The notes below the pieces were generated by a model. It searched no databases and was not told the DNA's origin. It saw only the letters and a list, made by a program, of their open reading frames with translations. This document shows, in pieces, positions 18,261 through 27,400 of a DNA stretch of 47,901 bases. Every line of letters begins with the position of its first letter. Positions within the stretch are counted from its first letter, which is position 1. This DNA comes from Eubacterium sp. (GTDB lineage Bacteria; Bacillota; Clostridia; Lachnospirales; Lachnospiraceae). The position numbers were made by a program, and so were the translations under genes. The stretch is taken from NCBI GenBank assembly GCA_024692605.1, contig JAILMQ010000027.1, positions 1-47,901 on the forward strand, in the 5' to 3' direction.

Positions 18261-18533
18261 ATGGAAATCACAGATGTAAGAGTAAGAAGAGTAGCAAAAG
18301 ATGGAAAGATGAAAGCTGTCGTATCTATAACTATTAATAATGAATTCGTAATTCATGATATCAAGGTTATTGAAGGCGAGAAGGGACTTTTCATCGCAAT
18401 GCCAAGCCGTAAGTCTTTAGACGGTGAGTATAGAGATATCGCTCATCCTATTAACTCAGATACGAGAAAGAGGATTCAGGATCTCATTTTAGCAAAATAC
18501 GCAGAAACACCGGAAGAGGAACCGGCACTCTAA
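18261..18533 (+). CDS. spoVG: SpoVG regulator
   Basis: A 90-residue SpoVG, a small nucleic-acid-binding protein acting in sporulation, septation or global regulation in Firmicutes. The whole family pattern is present: [33 protein letters not shown] and [38 protein letters not shown] lies before the start. In Bacillus spoVG is directly upstream of glmU; here glmU lies 4.6 kb downstream, with three unrelated genes between. It is 25 bp from glgD and may be co-transcribed with it. Confidence 0.97.
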   Translation: MEITDVRVRRVAKDGKMKAVVSITINNEFVIHDIKVIEGEKGLFIAMPSRKSLDGEYRDIAHPINSDTRKRIQDLILAKYAETPEEEPAL

Positions 18534-18557
18534 TCACAATTTAATAGAACTGTATCG

Positions 18558-18607
18558 GTCGCGTGGTGACATATTAGAACAATTCTAAAACTAGTCGCTG
18601 CGCGGCT
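18558..18607 (+). repeat. three consecutive small hairpins after spoVG
   Basis: The 99-base gap after spoVG holds GTCGC-gtg-GTGAC (18558-18570), TTAGAA-caa-TTCTAA (18574-18588) and AGTCGC-tgc-GCGGCT (18593-18607, one G-U pair). The last is followed by GATTTAAATT, too poor in T for a strong terminator. Together they could be a weak terminator, a processing site or the leader of the next gene. Confidence 0.45.
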
Positions 18608-18632
18608 GATTTAAATTATAGGAGGTGATTGA

Positions 18633-19295
18633 TTGGATTTAAGGTGCATTGCAAAATACATTTTTTTGCTTGTATTTATTGTTTCGACTTCCATTCATTT
18701 GTATGCGTCTCTGAAGCAGAATAAAAAGATCAGAAACTATTCAAAACCATTTATCCTGTTGGCTTTACTAGGTTTCTATGTTCTGGCGGCCAGGTCTCTT
18801 TCCGTTGCGATTATTTTGGCTCTGATCTTCAGCTGGATTGGGGACGTGCTTTTAATCCCCAAAGGCAACAAATGGTTTACAGCCGGCGGCATTTCTTTTA
18901 TGATCGGACATGGCTGTTTTATTGCCGGATATAGCAGGGAGGTAGACTTTTCAAAAATTCCTGTCTTACTGATTGCCATACTTTCGGTATTCTTTGTTGT
19001 TGCTGTAGTTTTCATATTTTCAAAATTAAAACCGCATCTTCCTAAAGCTCTTTTTTATCCTATGTTTCTTTATCTGCTGATAAATGGAGCTATGAACTGT
19101 TTTGCTATATTCCGTCTGGTAAGTGGTCCTACAGCGGCTACAATTACAACAGCAATTGGTGCGGCTCTGTTTTTTATTTCTGATACTTCTTTGTTCTTTG
19201 TACGTTTTGATAAGGACAGTCTTCTTAAAACACATTTTATTGTAATGCTTACATATTCCATTGGAGAATTTCTGATCATATTAGGTCTTATATAA
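18633..19295 (+). CDS. YhhN-family membrane protein (TMEM86/lysoplasmalogenase-like)
   Basis: A 220-residue integral membrane protein with about eight hydrophobic helices. The family pattern includes KPFILLALLGFY, IFSWIGDVLLIP and FMIGHGCFIAGYS. A near-end ISDTSLFFVRFD fits the conserved YhhN motif. Eukaryotic TMEM86B members hydrolyse lysoplasmalogen; bacterial activity is less certain. The start is TTG at 18633, supported by a strong AGGAGGTGA five bases upstream, and no ATG competes. It is followed 14 bp later by a lipid-kinase-like gene, which suggests a small membrane-lipid unit. Plasmalogens are common in anaerobic clostridia, so this substrate class is plausible. Confidence 0.85.
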   Translation: MDLRCIAKYIFLLVFIVSTSIHLYASLKQNKKIRNYSKPFILLALLGFYVLAARSLSVAIILALIFSWIGDVLLIPKGNKWFTAGGISFMIGHGCFIAGYSREVDFSKIPVLLIAILSVFFVVAVVFIFSKLKPHLPKALFYPMFLYLLINGAMNCFAIFRLVSGPTAATITTAIGAALFFISDTSLFFVRFDKDSLLKTHFIVMLTYSIGEFLIILGLI

Positions 19296-19309
19296 AAGGA
19301 GAAAATCAA

Positions 19310-20125
19310 ATGAAATATTATCTTTATAATTCATTGGCTAATAATGGCATAAAGCCTGAAGTTAAACCGGGGACGGAACTGGTGGATGCAGTTGGTATGG
19401 ATTATCAGGAGTATCTGAAGTCCCTTGGCCCGGAGGATGAGGTTGTCCTTGTTGGTGGAGATGGTACTTTAAATTATTTCGTAAATGCTGTAAAGGGTAT
19501 GGAGATAAAGAATAATATATATCTTCTGGGCTGTGGAACAGGTAATGATTTTCTGACGGATATTGATAAGAAGCCGGGGGAAGAGGTGCTTGTAAATAAG
19601 TACCTATCCAATCTGCCCACAGTTTATGTGAATGATCTGGAACAGCAGTTTATAAACAATATGGGATTTGGAATAGATGGTTACTGCTGTGAAGTGGCGG
19701 ATCAGATTAAAGAGAAAAATCCACAGGAAAAGATCAATTATTCCGGGATTGCGATAAAAGGCCTTTTATTCCATTTCAAACCCTGTCATGCAGAAGTCAT
19801 AGTGGATGGTGTGAAGCATGAATTCGAAAATGTATGGATTGCACCAACTATGAAGGGTAAGTACTATGGTGGTGGAATGATGATGGCTCCCTCACAGGAC
19901 CGGTTCTCTGATAAGCTGACAGTGGTGGTATATCACTGCAGATCAAAAATTAAAGCGTTAATGGCTTTTCCGTCTATCTTTAAGGGAGAACATGTAGAAA
20001 AGAAGAATATAGTTGAAATATTTACAGGACGAGAGATAGAGGTCCGTTTCTCCCGCCCATGTGCGGCTCAGATAGATGGCGAAACCGTATTAAACGTAAC
20101 TAAATACAAGGTAATCCAGCCTTAA
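19310..20125 (+). CDS. diacylglycerol kinase-like lipid kinase (DAGK catalytic domain)
   Basis: A 271-residue cytoplasmic or peripheral protein of the DAGK_cat/LCB5 family, ATP-dependent lipid kinases. The nucleotide-binding motif VVLVGGDGTLNYFVNAV is near residue 45, and the second signature GCGTGNDFLTD follows near 75. The C-terminal beta-sandwich is recognisable (MGFGIDGYCCEVADQIK and late CAAQIDGETV). Slightly short N-terminally compared with DgkB/YegS (about 300), starting directly at MKYYLYNSLANNG. AAAGGAG precedes the ATG. It follows the YhhN gene closely. Confidence 0.9.
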   Translation: MKYYLYNSLANNGIKPEVKPGTELVDAVGMDYQEYLKSLGPEDEVVLVGGDGTLNYFVNAVKGMEIKNNIYLLGCGTGNDFLTDIDKKPGEEVLVNKYLSNLPTVYVNDLEQQFINNMGFGIDGYCCEVADQIKEKNPQEKINYSGIAIKGLLFHFKPCHAEVIVDGVKHEFENVWIAPTMKGKYYGGGMMMAPSQDRFSDKLTVVVYHCRSKIKALMAFPSIFKGEHVEKKNIVEIFTGREIEVRFSRPCAAQIDGETVLNVTKYKVIQP

Positions 20126-20136
20126 ACGAACAAAGA

Positions 20137-20166
20137 TGATGCCATGGGGAATGTCCTCATGGCATC
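20137..20166 (+). repeat. second copy of the GATGCCATGGGG palindrome
   Basis: TGATGCCATGGGG, a five-base loop and CCTCATGGCATC form a 12-bp stem with one G-U pair. In sense orientation it matches the hairpin at 1195-1224 nearly base for base. There is no T-run, so it is a poor terminator. It sits eight bases before the ribosome site of the S15 peptidase gene. Confidence 0.6.
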
Positions 20167-20188
20167 GTTAAATAAGGAGTATATGAGT

Positions 20189-23056
20189 ATGAATGGAAAA
20201 ATCGGAATAACAATAATGAAGCATATTATTGGTGGATTATGTCTGATATGTTTTGTCATTTTATTTATAATAATCGGAAAGGATGTATCTGAGCCTGTGG
20301 GGATCCGCATCAAAGACGGAATGGCTCAGGAAATAATCGAATATTCTGACCCGCTGAAGGAGGATTACAATAATTCTAACAGTGAGATTCTCAGGTTCCC
20401 TGTATATGTGGAAACAGATTATGATACAGATCTTGACGGGAAACCTGATCTTATTAAGGCTCTGGTTCAACTTCCGAGACCTGCTGCAAATGGAGATTAT
20501 GCTGCACCTGTTATTTATGAGGCAAGTCCATACGTTTCGGGAACTAACTGGGGAGATCTTAACAAGAATGGTAAGGACTTTTTTGATGAGAGTCTTCTTC
20601 ATACAAAACCGGAAAAGAGAAATGTGGCTGGTTCTGCTACTTCCTTTGATGCGGCGGAGAAGGCAAAAAGGGAGGATTGGGCCTACGGCTTTTCTGATCC
20701 GGAAGATTATATGGGGGATGACGGAATAAAGAATCTGAAGGATTATGATGATTTTCTTGTGAGAGGATTTGCGGTGGTTTTATCTGCCGGTCCGGGAACC
20801 TATGGAAGTGAAGGAATTGAATGCAGTGGAAGCGTTATGGAACGCGATGCCTTTAAGTGCGTTGCTGAGTGGCTCCATGGAGATAGAATAGCCTTTACGG
20901 ATAAGGAAAATAATATTGAGATAAAGGCTGACTGGTCCAGCGGAAAGATAGGGATGATCGGCTTTTCTTATTCTGCAACCATGGCCTATGAGGTTGCATC
21001 AACTGGAGTTCAGGGAGTTGAAACCATTGTCGATAATTCCGGAATATCCAGCTGGTATGATTACGTGAATTCTCAGGGGATGTGTACGAATTTTAACATG
21101 CTGTATGATTATATGAGTATGCTGAATCTTACATGTGCCAGCAGGTTTTTTAAAGATTATGATGAGGATGCAAAGGCTGTTAATGAGAAGTATCTTTACT
21201 GGCTGCAGAAACAGCAGGATGATTTAAAGGGAGATTACGGAAAGTTCTGGGAGTCAACGGATTATTATACCCGGACTTCGGATATGCATGCATCAGCACT
21301 TTTGGTTCATGGACTTAATGACAGAAATGTAAAGACAAAACAATTTGATCTCATGAGGAAGGCATTTCTGAGATCCGGCTGCGAGGTGAAGACAATTCTT
21401 CACCAGAATGGTCATGCTATTCCATGGGACACATATGAAAATACTGAAATTATGATAGGTGATCATTCCTATACGGATTGGCTTAACCTATGGTTCACCC
21501 ATTATCTTCTGGGGGTGGATAATGAGGTTTCGGATATGTCGGACTTTATGATTCAGGATAATAAGACCGGAGAGTTTTTTGGAACGGATGACTGGGAAAG
21601 CGAAAAGACCATCAGTCTTCTTCCTGATACGGAGGGAGAAGAAACAGTTAAGGCGAAGGATGCAGCAGTTACGGATAGTGATCTTCTGGAAAACACATTT
21701 GTGGGTAAGAAAACAGAAAACTCTGCCCTTTGGAAGGCTGACATTAAAGATCCGGTAACTATTAATGGAAAAATTCCGGTTCATCTTCGGGTGAAGGCTG
21801 ATTATAAATCTGATATAGAACTGCCCCTTTCAGTTTATCTGATAGACTATTCAGAAACTCCATTTAATGCATATATTCCCTATGGAGTACTCGAAAGCGA
21901 GCCTGTAACTCTTTCCGGAGACAGCAGGGCTCCTAAAACTATTGTCAGATGGAAGACCACTGAAACAAATAGAAAAATAATAACTGCCGGAAAGCTGGAC
22001 CTTCGAAATCCTGATGCTTCTTATGAACCGGCTACCAGTGTAAAGTCAGAAAATTTTGTTAAGGCGGGAGGATACTATGATTACACGGTATTTTTAGATC
22101 CGACCTACTATACTCTTCAGCCTGGTCACAGCCTGGAATTATATATTGTTCCATTTGGAGAGTATGAAAAACCATTTCTGGTATGGGATATGTATACCCT
22201 GGAGGAAATGATAGAAATGGATATGGATCCGGAGGATTATATCAAGCTTTCCGGAAATTATTCATTCACCATTGATAATTCTAAAAGCTACGCTGCTATA
22301 CCTGTTACCAAAGAGAGCGGTGAGTTTGCACCAAAGGAAAAGGATTCCGGAAAGGATGATAAGGATTCTGATGGCTCGGGAGATGACAAAGAGAAGGATA
22401 AAGATGGAACAATAAGGACTGCAGCAGAAGCTGATGAGGCCATTACCCATATGAAGAATGATTCGGACATTAAGGGAAGCAGATATGCTCCGATTAAGCT
22501 TAGAAGTAAAGGTGAGACCGGCACATCTGTCACACTCAGATGGTCCAAATTAAGCGGTGCAGATAAATACGTGATTTACGGAAACAGCTGCGGCAAAGCT
22601 TCAAAGCCTGTGAAAATAGCCACTGTAAAGGGAGCAAAGAAGAAAATAACCAAAATCGCAGGTAAGAAGATAAAGAAAGGTACATACTATAAGTTTATTG
22701 TGGTGGCACTGGATAAGGATGATAATGTACTCAGTATATCCAAAATAGTTCACGTTGCCAGCAAAGGTGGAAATGTCACGAACCCTAAGGGCGTTACTGT
22801 GAAGCAAGGGAAAAAGACGCTATCTTCGGTAACTCTGAAGAAGGGAAAGACTATAAAAATCAAGGGCTTTGTGAGAAAAAGGTCAAAGAATCTGAAGCTC
22901 AGTACTCATAGGAAGATTAAGTATGAATCCGACAATAATAAGATATGCAGTGTAAGCAGCAGCGGCAGGATTAAAGCCTTAAAAAAGGGGACATGTTACA
23001 TATATGTATATGCGCAAAATGGTCTGTCAAAGAAAATAAAAGTTAAGGTAAAGTAA
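20189..23056 (+). CDS. membrane-anchored S15 (PepX-like) peptidase with Fn3 and Ig-like domains
   Basis: A CocE/PepX-type serine peptidase probably held outside the cell by an N-terminal membrane segment (GGLCLICFVILFIIIG). The ORF-track start at 20144 lies inside a hairpin. AAGGAG at 20174 supports ATG 20189 (nine-base spacing), with ATG 20183 as alternative. Catalytic features: Ser in GMIGFSYSATMAY near residue 259, Asp in VHGLNDRNVKTKQ near 377 and His in HQNGHAIPWD near 408, followed by the PepX C-terminal beta domain. After a highly charged linker (residues about 710-750, KDDKDSDGSGDDKEKDKDG) come a fibronectin-III-like domain and a lysine-rich BIG2-like domain (YESDNNKICSVSSSGRIKAL). 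These extra domains are not part of lactococcal PepX and suggest wall or matrix attachment. Likely role: proline-peptide or ester hydrolysis at the surface. Confidence 0.88.
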   Translation: MNGKIGITIMKHIIGGLCLICFVILFIIIGKDVSEPVGIRIKDGMAQEIIEYSDPLKEDYNNSNSEILRFPVYVETDYDTDLDGKPDLIKALVQLPRPAANGDYAAPVIYEASPYVSGTNWGDLNKNGKDFFDESLLHTKPEKRNVAGSATSFDAAEKAKREDWAYGFSDPEDYMGDDGIKNLKDYDDFLVRGFAVVLSAGPGTYGSEGIECSGSVMERDAFKCVAEWLHGDRIAFTDKENNIEIKADWSSGKIGMIGFSYSATMAYEVASTGVQGVETIVDNSGISSWYDYVNSQGMCTNFNMLYDYMSMLNLTCASRFFKDYDEDAKAVNEKYLYWLQKQQDDLKGDYGKFWESTDYYTRTSDMHASALLVHGLNDRNVKTKQFDLMRKAFLRSGCEVKTILHQNGHAIPWDTYENTEIMIGDHSYTDWLNLWFTHYLLGVDNEVSDMSDFMIQDNKTGEFFGTDDWESEKTISLLPDTEGEETVKAKDAAVTDSDLLENTFVGKKTENSALWKADIKDPVTINGKIPVHLRVKADYKSDIELPLSVYLIDYSETPFNAYIPYGVLESEPVTLSGDSRAPKTIVRWKTTETNRKIITAGKLDLRNPDASYEPATSVKSENFVKAGGYYDYTVFLDPTYYTLQPGHSLELYIVPFGEYEKPFLVWDMYTLEEMIEMDMDPEDYIKLSGNYSFTIDNSKSYAAIPVTKESGEFAPKEKDSGKDDKDSDGSGDDKEKDKDGTIRTAAEADEAITHMKNDSDIKGSRYAPIKLRSKGETGTSVTLRWSKLSGADKYVIYGNSCGKASKPVKIATVKGAKKKITKIAGKKIKKGTYYKFIVVALDKDDNVLSISKIVHVASKGGNVTNPKGVTVKQGKKTLSSVTLKKGKTIKIKGFVRKRSKNLKLSTHRKIKYESDNNKICSVSSSGRIKALKKGTCYIYVYAQNGLSKKIKVKVK

Positions 23057-23095
23057 AAATGACCTGTAAAAGTTAATGTAAAGAAAAAATTTCTG

Positions 23096-23124
23096 TTGTT
23101 GTTTATTACATTTTTTGATATAAT
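23096..23124 (+). promoter_or_regulatory. promoter of the glmU-pth-mfd unit
   Basis: TTGTTG (23096-23101), 17-base spacer, then extended -10 TGATATAAT (TATAAT 23119-23124). It lies about 40 bases before the start at 23163. Confidence 0.6.
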
Positions 23125-23162
23125 TACTCGGCTTATGATTTTTTGATTGTGAGGAGAGAATT

Positions 23163-23915
23163 ATGGAAAAGTTTAAGGCTGTCATTCTGGCGGCTGGTAA
23201 AGGTACAAGGATGGAATCTGATCTTCCTAAGGTGCTCCACAAGGTTTGTGGTCAGACGATGGTTCATTATACCATTGCCGCAGCAAAGGAGGCCGGCGCT
23301 ACAGATGTTATTGTGATAGTCGGATATCAGAGTCAGCTTGTAAAGAGAGAAATCATTGATTATGTTGAATATGCTGAACAGAGAGAGCAGCTTGGTACCG
23401 GCCATGCAGTAATGTGTGCCCAGGAGCAGATCGGTGAAGAAGGCGATGTAATAGTACTGTGTGGAGATACACCCCTTATAACTGCCCAGACTATTACAAA
23501 ACTTAAAGAGAAGCATAAAAAAGAATCTAATGGTGTGACTGTACTTTCAGCGATAGTTGATGATCCTACAGGATATGGAAGGATTATTCGTGATGAGGAT
23601 GGGAACTTCATTAAGATAGTAGAACATAAGGATTGTACAGAGAAAGAGCTTCTTGTAAATGAAATCAACTCAGGTATGTATGTTTTCAATGCTGAAGCTC
23701 TGAGTTCCAGTCTTAAAAGACTCACAAACAATAATGCCCAGGGTGAGTATTATCTTACAGATACAATTTCCATCATCAAGACAGCAGGTCTTAAGGTTAA
23801 TGCCATGCCTGTGGATGATGTAAATGAAATCCTTGGAGTTAACACTGTTAAGCAGCTTGCTGAGGCTGAAGAGATAATGAAAGCAAGACAGGGGCTGAAG
23901 GAAGAGACAGAATAA
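23163..23915 (+). CDS. glmU: N-terminal (uridyltransferase) domain of GlmU only
   Basis: UDP-GlcNAc pyrophosphorylase, converting GlcNAc-1-P and UTP to UDP-GlcNAc for peptidoglycan. The nucleotidyltransferase pattern is intact: AVILAAGKGTRMESDLPKVLHKV, EQLGTGHAV, LCGDTPLI, DDPTGYGRIIRDE and NEINSGMYVFN. The chain stops at 250 residues, just after the domain linker. The left-handed beta-helix acetyltransferase half of a normal 450-residue GlmU is missing. The next gene starts three bases later, so no remnant of that half can follow. GlcN-1-P acetylation must be done elsewhere, or the substrate differs. Order glmU-pth-mfd matches the Bacillus cluster, without prs and ctc. Confidence 0.92.
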   Translation: MEKFKAVILAAGKGTRMESDLPKVLHKVCGQTMVHYTIAAAKEAGATDVIVIVGYQSQLVKREIIDYVEYAEQREQLGTGHAVMCAQEQIGEEGDVIVLCGDTPLITAQTITKLKEKHKKESNGVTVLSAIVDDPTGYGRIIRDEDGNFIKIVEHKDCTEKELLVNEINSGMYVFNAEALSSSLKRLTNNNAQGEYYLTDTISIIKTAGLKVNAMPVDDVNEILGVNTVKQLAEAEEIMKARQGLKEETE

Positions 23916-23917
23916 TA

Positions 23918-24475
23918 ATGAAGATTGTAGTAGGACTTGGTAATCCGGGAATTAAATATGCAGGTACTCGCCATAATACAGGCTTTTCCGTGGCTACAGC
24001 CATTTCTGACAAGTATAGAATTCCTATTAATAAAAAGGAATGTAAGGCCATAACAGGACATGGCATTATAGCCGGCGAAAAGGTAGTACTTGCTATGCCG
24101 CAGACCTATATGAATCTCAGTGGTGAGTCAGTTCGGGCACTTATGGATTTTTATAAATGTACCGCGTCAGATATTATCGTTATTTATGACGATGTTGATC
24201 TGGATGTGGGAACTATTCGTATCAGAAAACAGGGAAGTGCCGGCGGTCATAATGGTATAAAAAATATAATTCTTCATACAGGTGGAGAAGTATTCGACCG
24301 TGTAAAAGTAGGAGTCGGACATAAACCTGAGAATTGGGATATGGCTGATTATGTGCTGAGTAGATTTCCTAAGGATGATCTGGTGGCTGTAAGGGATGCT
24401 GTTTCCAGAGCCGCAGATGCGGTAGAAGAGATTATAGCAAATGGTGCTGAGTCAGCTATGAATAAGTACAATTAA
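23918..24475 (+). CDS. pth: peptidyl-tRNA hydrolase
   Basis: Releases peptidyl groups from prematurely dropped tRNAs. All active-site regions are present: GLGNPG (Asn9), TRHNTGF (His19), MPQTYMNLSG, IYDDVDLDVG and GSAGGHNGIK. The 185-residue length is normal. It starts three bases after the glmU stop, an overlap-like junction implying translational coupling. Called spoVC in Bacillus. Confidence 0.97.
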   Translation: MKIVVGLGNPGIKYAGTRHNTGFSVATAISDKYRIPINKKECKAITGHGIIAGEKVVLAMPQTYMNLSGESVRALMDFYKCTASDIIVIYDDVDLDVGTIRIRKQGSAGGHNGIKNIILHTGGEVFDRVKVGVGHKPENWDMADYVLSRFPKDDLVAVRDAVSRAADAVEEIIANGAESAMNKYN

Positions 24476-24492
24476 TAAAAGAAGGTGCGTGG

Positions 24493-27400
24493 ATGGAAGC
24501 TCTTTTAAAACCCTTCCGGGAAAGCACTGAACTAAGTAGGATTAACGAACTGAAAGCCCCTGTAAATGTATGGGGCATTACAAGAAGTGCGAGACCTTTG
24601 GTCTCAGAGTGCATCAGAGGCGGGAGTAATTTTGCTCTTGTAGTAACATATGATACTGCCAGAGCTGAAAAACTGTATCAGGACTACAGGTTTTATAACA
24701 AAAATGTTTTTCTTTACCCTGCGAAGGATGCGCTTTTCTATTATGCGGATGTTCATGGGAATCTTACATCAGCCAGGCGACTGGAAATCTTAAAAAGAAT
24801 ATATAAGAATGAACCGACAGTTATTATAACCACGATTGATGGTGTAATGGACAGGTTACCGGATCTTAAATACTTCGAAAGGCATGCTTTCACATTGGAG
24901 GTAGGTCAGGAAGTAGATATGGATAAGATCAAAGCCGAGCTTACCATGCTTGGTTATGAAAACTCCGGAATTGTCGAATCAAGAGGGCAGTTTTCTGTCA
25001 GAGGAGGAATACTTGATATATACCCCCTGACAGAAGAGTGCCCTTGTCGTGTTGAATTCTTCGGGGATGAGATAGAATCCATCAGATACTTTGATGAAAA
25101 TTCCCAAAGGTCTATCGAGCAGTGTGAGTCCATAGAGGTGCTACCTGCCAGTGAATATGTTTTAAGTCCCGCAAGAATAAGGCGAGGAATAAATGAGATA
25201 GATGAGGAAAGTGAAAGGGTTGCCGGTGCATTTAAAAAGGAATTCAAAACCCAGAGCTATGCCCGTCTTACTTCATACATAAAGCATGTTAAGGAAGAGA
25301 TTCAGGAATATAACTCTACTTCGGGTTTGGATAGTTTTGTAACATATTTCTTTACTGACACAGTTTCTTTTCTTGATTATCTCCCTAAGGATACCCCGGT
25401 TTTTGTTGATGAACCTTCACGGGTTTATGAAAGACTGATAGGTTATGCAAGAGAGTTTGCTGTTTCCATGGAATCGCGTCTGGAAAGTGGATATATTCTT
25501 CCGGGACAGGCGGAGGTTCTTTTTAGTGACAAAGAAACACTGGCAAGGCTTTGCATGACAAGGCTGTATCTGCTTTCTGATTTTTACCGTAAGGAAACAG
25601 ACTGGAATGAAAACTCAAATATTAATATAGAACTTAAGGGTATTGGCTCCTATAGAGGTGATACCTCCCTGTTGATATCGGATATAAAAAAATGGAGAAA
25701 AGATGATTATAAGATCATAATTCTTTCTCCATCCCCTACAAGAGGTAAGAGATTATCCCAGTTTTTGATGGATGAGGATATTCCTGCATTTTTCACAACA
25801 TCAACCAACCGTATTTTAAAAGAACGGGAAGTGATGATCACAACCGGAAGTCTTGAAGAGGGCTTCAGGATTCCTGAAGCAGGACTCGCCATAATTAGTG
25901 AAAATGAGATCTTTGAAGGGGAGAAAAAGAAGAGAAAAAAGCTTCGTAAAAAATATGAAGCACCTAAGTATTCCAGCCTAGATGAAATAGGCGTCGGGGA
26001 CTATGTGGTCCATGAAAGACACGGAATTGGAATATATAAGGGTATAGAAAAAGTAAAAACCTCTGATGGAAGAGAGAGGGACTACATAAATATTGATTAT
26101 GCCGGCGGTGGAAGGCTGTTTATTCCTATTGAACAGCTCAGTCTTATTGGCAAATATTCCAGTAAGGATTCAAGACCTCCGAAGCTGAATAAGCTGGGTG
26201 GAAGTGAGTGGTCGAAGACCAGATCCAGAGTTAAGTCAAATGTAGATGACATCGCAAATGAACTTATAGAGCTATATGCCATCAGACAAAACAGAAAGGG
26301 CTATGCCTTCTCTGAAGATACCGTATGGCAGAAGGAATTTGAAGAACTATTTCCGTATGAAGAAACACCGGATCAGGTAAGTGCAATAGAAGACACAAAG
26401 CATGATATGGAGAGTGATCATATCATGGACAGACTTATCTGTGGAGATGTTGGCTTTGGAAAGACCGAAGTTGCAATCCGTGCAGCCTTCAAAGCAGTTC
26501 AGGATGGAAAGCAGGTGGCATATCTGGTGCCTACCACCATTCTTGCAGAACAGCATTTTGAAACATTTGTCCAGAGAATGAAGGACTATCCGGTGAATAT
26601 TAGTGTGCTTTCAAGATTCTGTACCGCAAAGCAGACTAAAGAAACTCTGGAAGGGCTAAAAAAGGGCTCCGTAGATATAGTAATAGGAACCCATAGGCTT
26701 CTTTCAAAGGATGTGGGTTATAAAGCACTTGGACTTCTTATAATAGATGAGGAACAACGCTTTGGTGTTAAACATAAGGAGACCATAAAACAGCTGAAGA
26801 ATACAGTTGATGTATTAACCCTTACTGCAACACCTATTCCACGTACACTGCATATGAGCCTTATTGGAATAAGGGATATGAGTATACTGGAAGAGCCCCC
26901 GGTGGACAGACGTCCTATCCAGACCTATGTTATGGAATATGATAAGGAAATCGTGAAGGAAGCGGTCTCCAGGGAGCTGGCCAGAAATGGACAGGTTTAT
27001 TATGTATATAATCGTGTGGATGATATAGAAAGAGTGACCCTGGAACTCAGGAGTCTGCTTCCGGATGCTGTTATAGAATTTGCCCATGGTAAGATGAAGG
27101 AACGGGAACTGGAAAATATAATGCATGCATTTATCAATAAAGAGATTGATGTTCTTGTATCCACTACCATTATTGAAACAGGCCTTGATATTCCAAATGT
27201 AAATACAATGATAATTCATAATGCAGATAACTTCGGACTGGCTCAGCTCTATCAGTTGAGAGGGCGTGTGGGAAGATCTGACAGATCTGCCTATGCATTT
27301 CTGATGTATAGAAGAGATAAGGTCATAAAGGAAGTTGCTGAGAAGAGACTATCTGCCATTAGAGAATTTACTGAACTGGGTTCAGGATATAAGATATCCA

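Noticed and set aside
20144-20188. Track start of the S15 peptidase ORF
   Set aside because: It lies within a hairpin and has no ribosome site. The AAGGAG at 20174 fits ATG 20189.
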